Shown here in pieces: positions 61,888 to 64,000 of a stretch of 64,000 nt of DNA (its first letter is position 1; every line of letters starts with the position of its first letter). The translations under genes were made by a program, and so were the position numbers. The notes under the pieces were generated by a model. The model searched no databases and had not been told where the DNA came from. It saw only the letters and a program-made list of their open reading frames with translations. The DNA is from Leucaena leucocephala. Its lineage: Eukaryota; Streptophyta; Magnoliopsida; Fabales; Fabaceae. Location of the stretch: the NCBI GenBank assembly GCA_037074615.1, contig CM073560.1, positions 7,199,501 to 7,263,500 of the forward strand. Reading direction: 5' to 3'.

Positions 61888-63655
61888 GACATATTGATAT
61901 GTTATATATATGAAATGATACAGTTTTGATTTTTTTTTTATTTTTCAAAAAATAAATCAAAACTATACAATTTGAAATCAGTTTCAGTGCGTAAGTGCAA
62001 TGATGAGCACCAAGAGCTCATCACACCACTACACACGGACGAGATCTAATTTGAATGGTTCATATTAATTTTTTATTACTTTTATTTTTTAAAACAAAAT
62101 GATTTTAATTCATATAGAATTTAAAAATGATTTTTTATTTAAAAATTACTATTTAAAAATTTTAAATCTAAACCATTGAAATTATATATACATATATTTA
62201 AATAGTTCAGATATCACCGCAACAATAAACACTAACGCTGGTTCCACACAATTTTAGAGTATTTTTCTTTGAAAGATCATAAAAAAATTTAAAACTACAT
62301 CATTTCATGTCTATAAGATATCAAATTAAAAAGTCACTTATTTTATATAAAATCTAGTTTTGAAAAGGGAAAACACATTTTGAAAGTTGGGGCATTATAA
62401 AAGGCCTTAGAGACAAGTACATTAGAGCCCCAAACCTGTAAAAAATATAGGCCACCTCTTAGGAAAGGCACCTAATTTAGATGCCACATAAAGAATAAAA
62501 AAGGTCTATGGGTTTACCATCATTATTACTTCAGCGAATGAAGAATGGTTCTTGGTAATCCAATGTTTTTTTATTCATATATCACAAAAGGATCTCTGTT
62601 TTACTTTTGAGGAGAAAATAATTCACTTTGAATGGAGTTTGAGAACTCCATTTATTTAGATGGTTTCAATTTATCTTTTTAATAAAAGCAATCCAATAAA
62701 AAAAGAGTAAGGAATTTGTTTTGCTTATATGGATCATTTGTAATTCAGTAAATTTGACGTAAACTCTATATAGGAAGGCGTTGTCTTATTAATAGGGATC
62801 TTTCTGTTGGAGCCTATTTAACATACTAAAAATTACAAATATGAAACAAATGGAATAATTTAGTAAAAGCATGCATGATATGACCAATAGATATGATTTT
62901 GATCAGTGAGCAGTTTAAAATTGTAATAAAGAAATTATAAAAACAAATATTTTAAAAATAATAACTCTTAATTGTTCAGAATTTAATTTAATGATTAAGA
63001 TGGGAAGTAGAGACGAAGTTGAGAGAAATAGAAATGGTGGGAATTAGCCAACTCTCCCATTAATTACACAGTTGAAAAACTTCCTAATTACATTTCTTGT
63101 ATTGTATGGGCTCCCACAACTTTTATCAACTTCAGTGACCCCACTGTTGTAGAATTTTAAATATATGACGCTCCATAGTTAACGATTATAGAAAAGCACC
63201 GACAAGTAACTTAAGGCGAACGCCTAAACTTATATTTGATGGTTATTACACAAACCGACAAGTATTTGTGCCCAATAATTGATGGTTAGACACGATAACT
63301 ATTATATATTATGTTTATTTTTAAAAAATAAAAATACGAGTTAACAGTTCTACATATACAACCATAAAAGAAAATATATCAACTATTTAACAATTTTTAC
63401 GTAAAACTGTTGTGTATATTAACAGTTGTCAGTTGTTATGCCATAACCTTGTAGAATATTCAAATGATATATCTTCTTCTTCCTCGTTTGACACAATAAC
63501 CAATTAACTTTAAGATTGATTCACCAACCTCTAACATGATCCGATGGTTTGAAGTTGTTACTTCTACTATATTTAATAAACTCGTCTTTTCCTACTTTTC
63601 TTTTATTTTCCTCGCTAACTAGGTCATCATTTTTTTCTCTCTCAGCTGTTTCAAC
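61888..63655. repeat. 3' flank of intact gene, duplicated in copy 1
   Basis: Collinear with 11400-11537, 12865-14057 and 31836-32249 after removing the insertions in copy 1. It provides the empty sites for hAT and copia A. No gene is seen. Confidence 0.85.
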
Positions 63656-63898
63656 ATGAGACGCTAGATAACTCCTTCCACTCAGCCACCATTCCCTTAT
63701 CCTCCTCCTTCGCCTCTTCATCAATTAGACGTTCTTGTTCAAATGGTGTCTCAAATCAACCAATCCACAAGGATGCTCTCTATATATGCATGGAATATGA
63801 ACGGGATCATCAATGTCATCATTGAGCAGAAGATGCTAAAGTTGAGGTTGGAGATGTTGAGGCCTCTTTGGGTAGGGAGGGGCAAAGGAGTACACTAG
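63656..63898 (+). pseudogene. Unrecognised coding remnant at end of duplicated flank
   Basis: ATG at 63656 is followed after two codons by TAG. The same frame then runs open for 75 codons, with a Pro-rich start (TPSTQPPFPYPPPSPLHQL) and a hydrophobic, Met-rich part, to TAG at 63896. Copy 1 shares the early ATG and TAG at 32250-32261. It may be a transposon-protein fragment or a lost gene. Confidence 0.3.
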
Positions 63899-64000
63899 TG
63901 GTAATGAAGAAGATGACTAGATTTTATTTCCTATTTTTAAGTTAATTGTGGAAAAAATATGTAATTTGGACTTGGCTAGCTGTTCGATATAATTAATTTG
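63899..64000. other. Window end, nothing recognised
   Basis: AT-rich sequence with no feature. Confidence 0.3.

Noticed and set aside
1..64000. Bacterial-type systems, CRISPR arrays, operons or a multi-gene terpenoid cluster
   Set aside because: Nothing of the kind is present; the only functional gene supported is the one synthase, and no P450, CPS or transporter gene was found in the window.

Overview
This is nuclear DNA from a flowering plant, most likely a eudicot. The evidence is a 14-exon terpene synthase gene with GT-AG introns, Ty1/copia elements primed by initiator-Met tRNA, CACTA and hAT transposons, TRIMs, SINEs, and AT-rich intergenic DNA. No bacterial features were found. I cannot name the species.

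The window holds two tandem copies of an ent-kaurene-synthase-like (KS-like) diterpene synthase, about 59.6 kb apart, both on the + strand. The downstream copy (54004-61744) is intact. Joining 14 exons gives 793 codons without a stop. It carries SYDTAW near the N-terminus, DDFYD (residues 537-541) and an NSE-type motif (N682-E690). The upstream copy enters the window at its third-last coding segment equivalent (base 41). It is a pseudogene: a 146-bp deletion removed most of the NSE motif and a splice donor, the last exon has frameshifts and a stop, and a 9.3-kb copia element sits 5 codons before the stop.

The 3' flank of the dead copy is homologous to the flank of the intact copy up to 32268, but is split by four insertions absent from the other copy. 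These are copia B (1925-11243, with a CACTA element nested in its gag), a hAT element (11538-12856), copia A (14058-31830, minus strand, with three solo LTRs of one other family nested inside it), and a CACTA element with transposase and Ulp1-like remnants (32269 to about 36058). Most boundaries were fixed by target-site duplications (TSDs) and by comparison with the empty site in the other copy.

36.1-53.6 kb is repeat-rich intergenic DNA. A small minus-strand leucine-zipper reading frame is split by a 2.8-kb solo LTR (36647-39435). A second solo LTR of that family lies inverted at 48769-53562 and is itself split by a solo LTR of the copia A family. It ends about 440 bp before the start codon of the intact synthase. 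A copia LTR remnant, two SINE-like sequences and MITEs fill part of the rest; 39.9-48.7 kb otherwise shows no convincing gene.

The biology rests on one working gene. A plastid KS-like enzyme would convert ent-copalyl diphosphate (or a related diphosphate) to a diterpene for gibberellin or specialised metabolism. No copalyl diphosphate synthase or P450 partner lies in the window.
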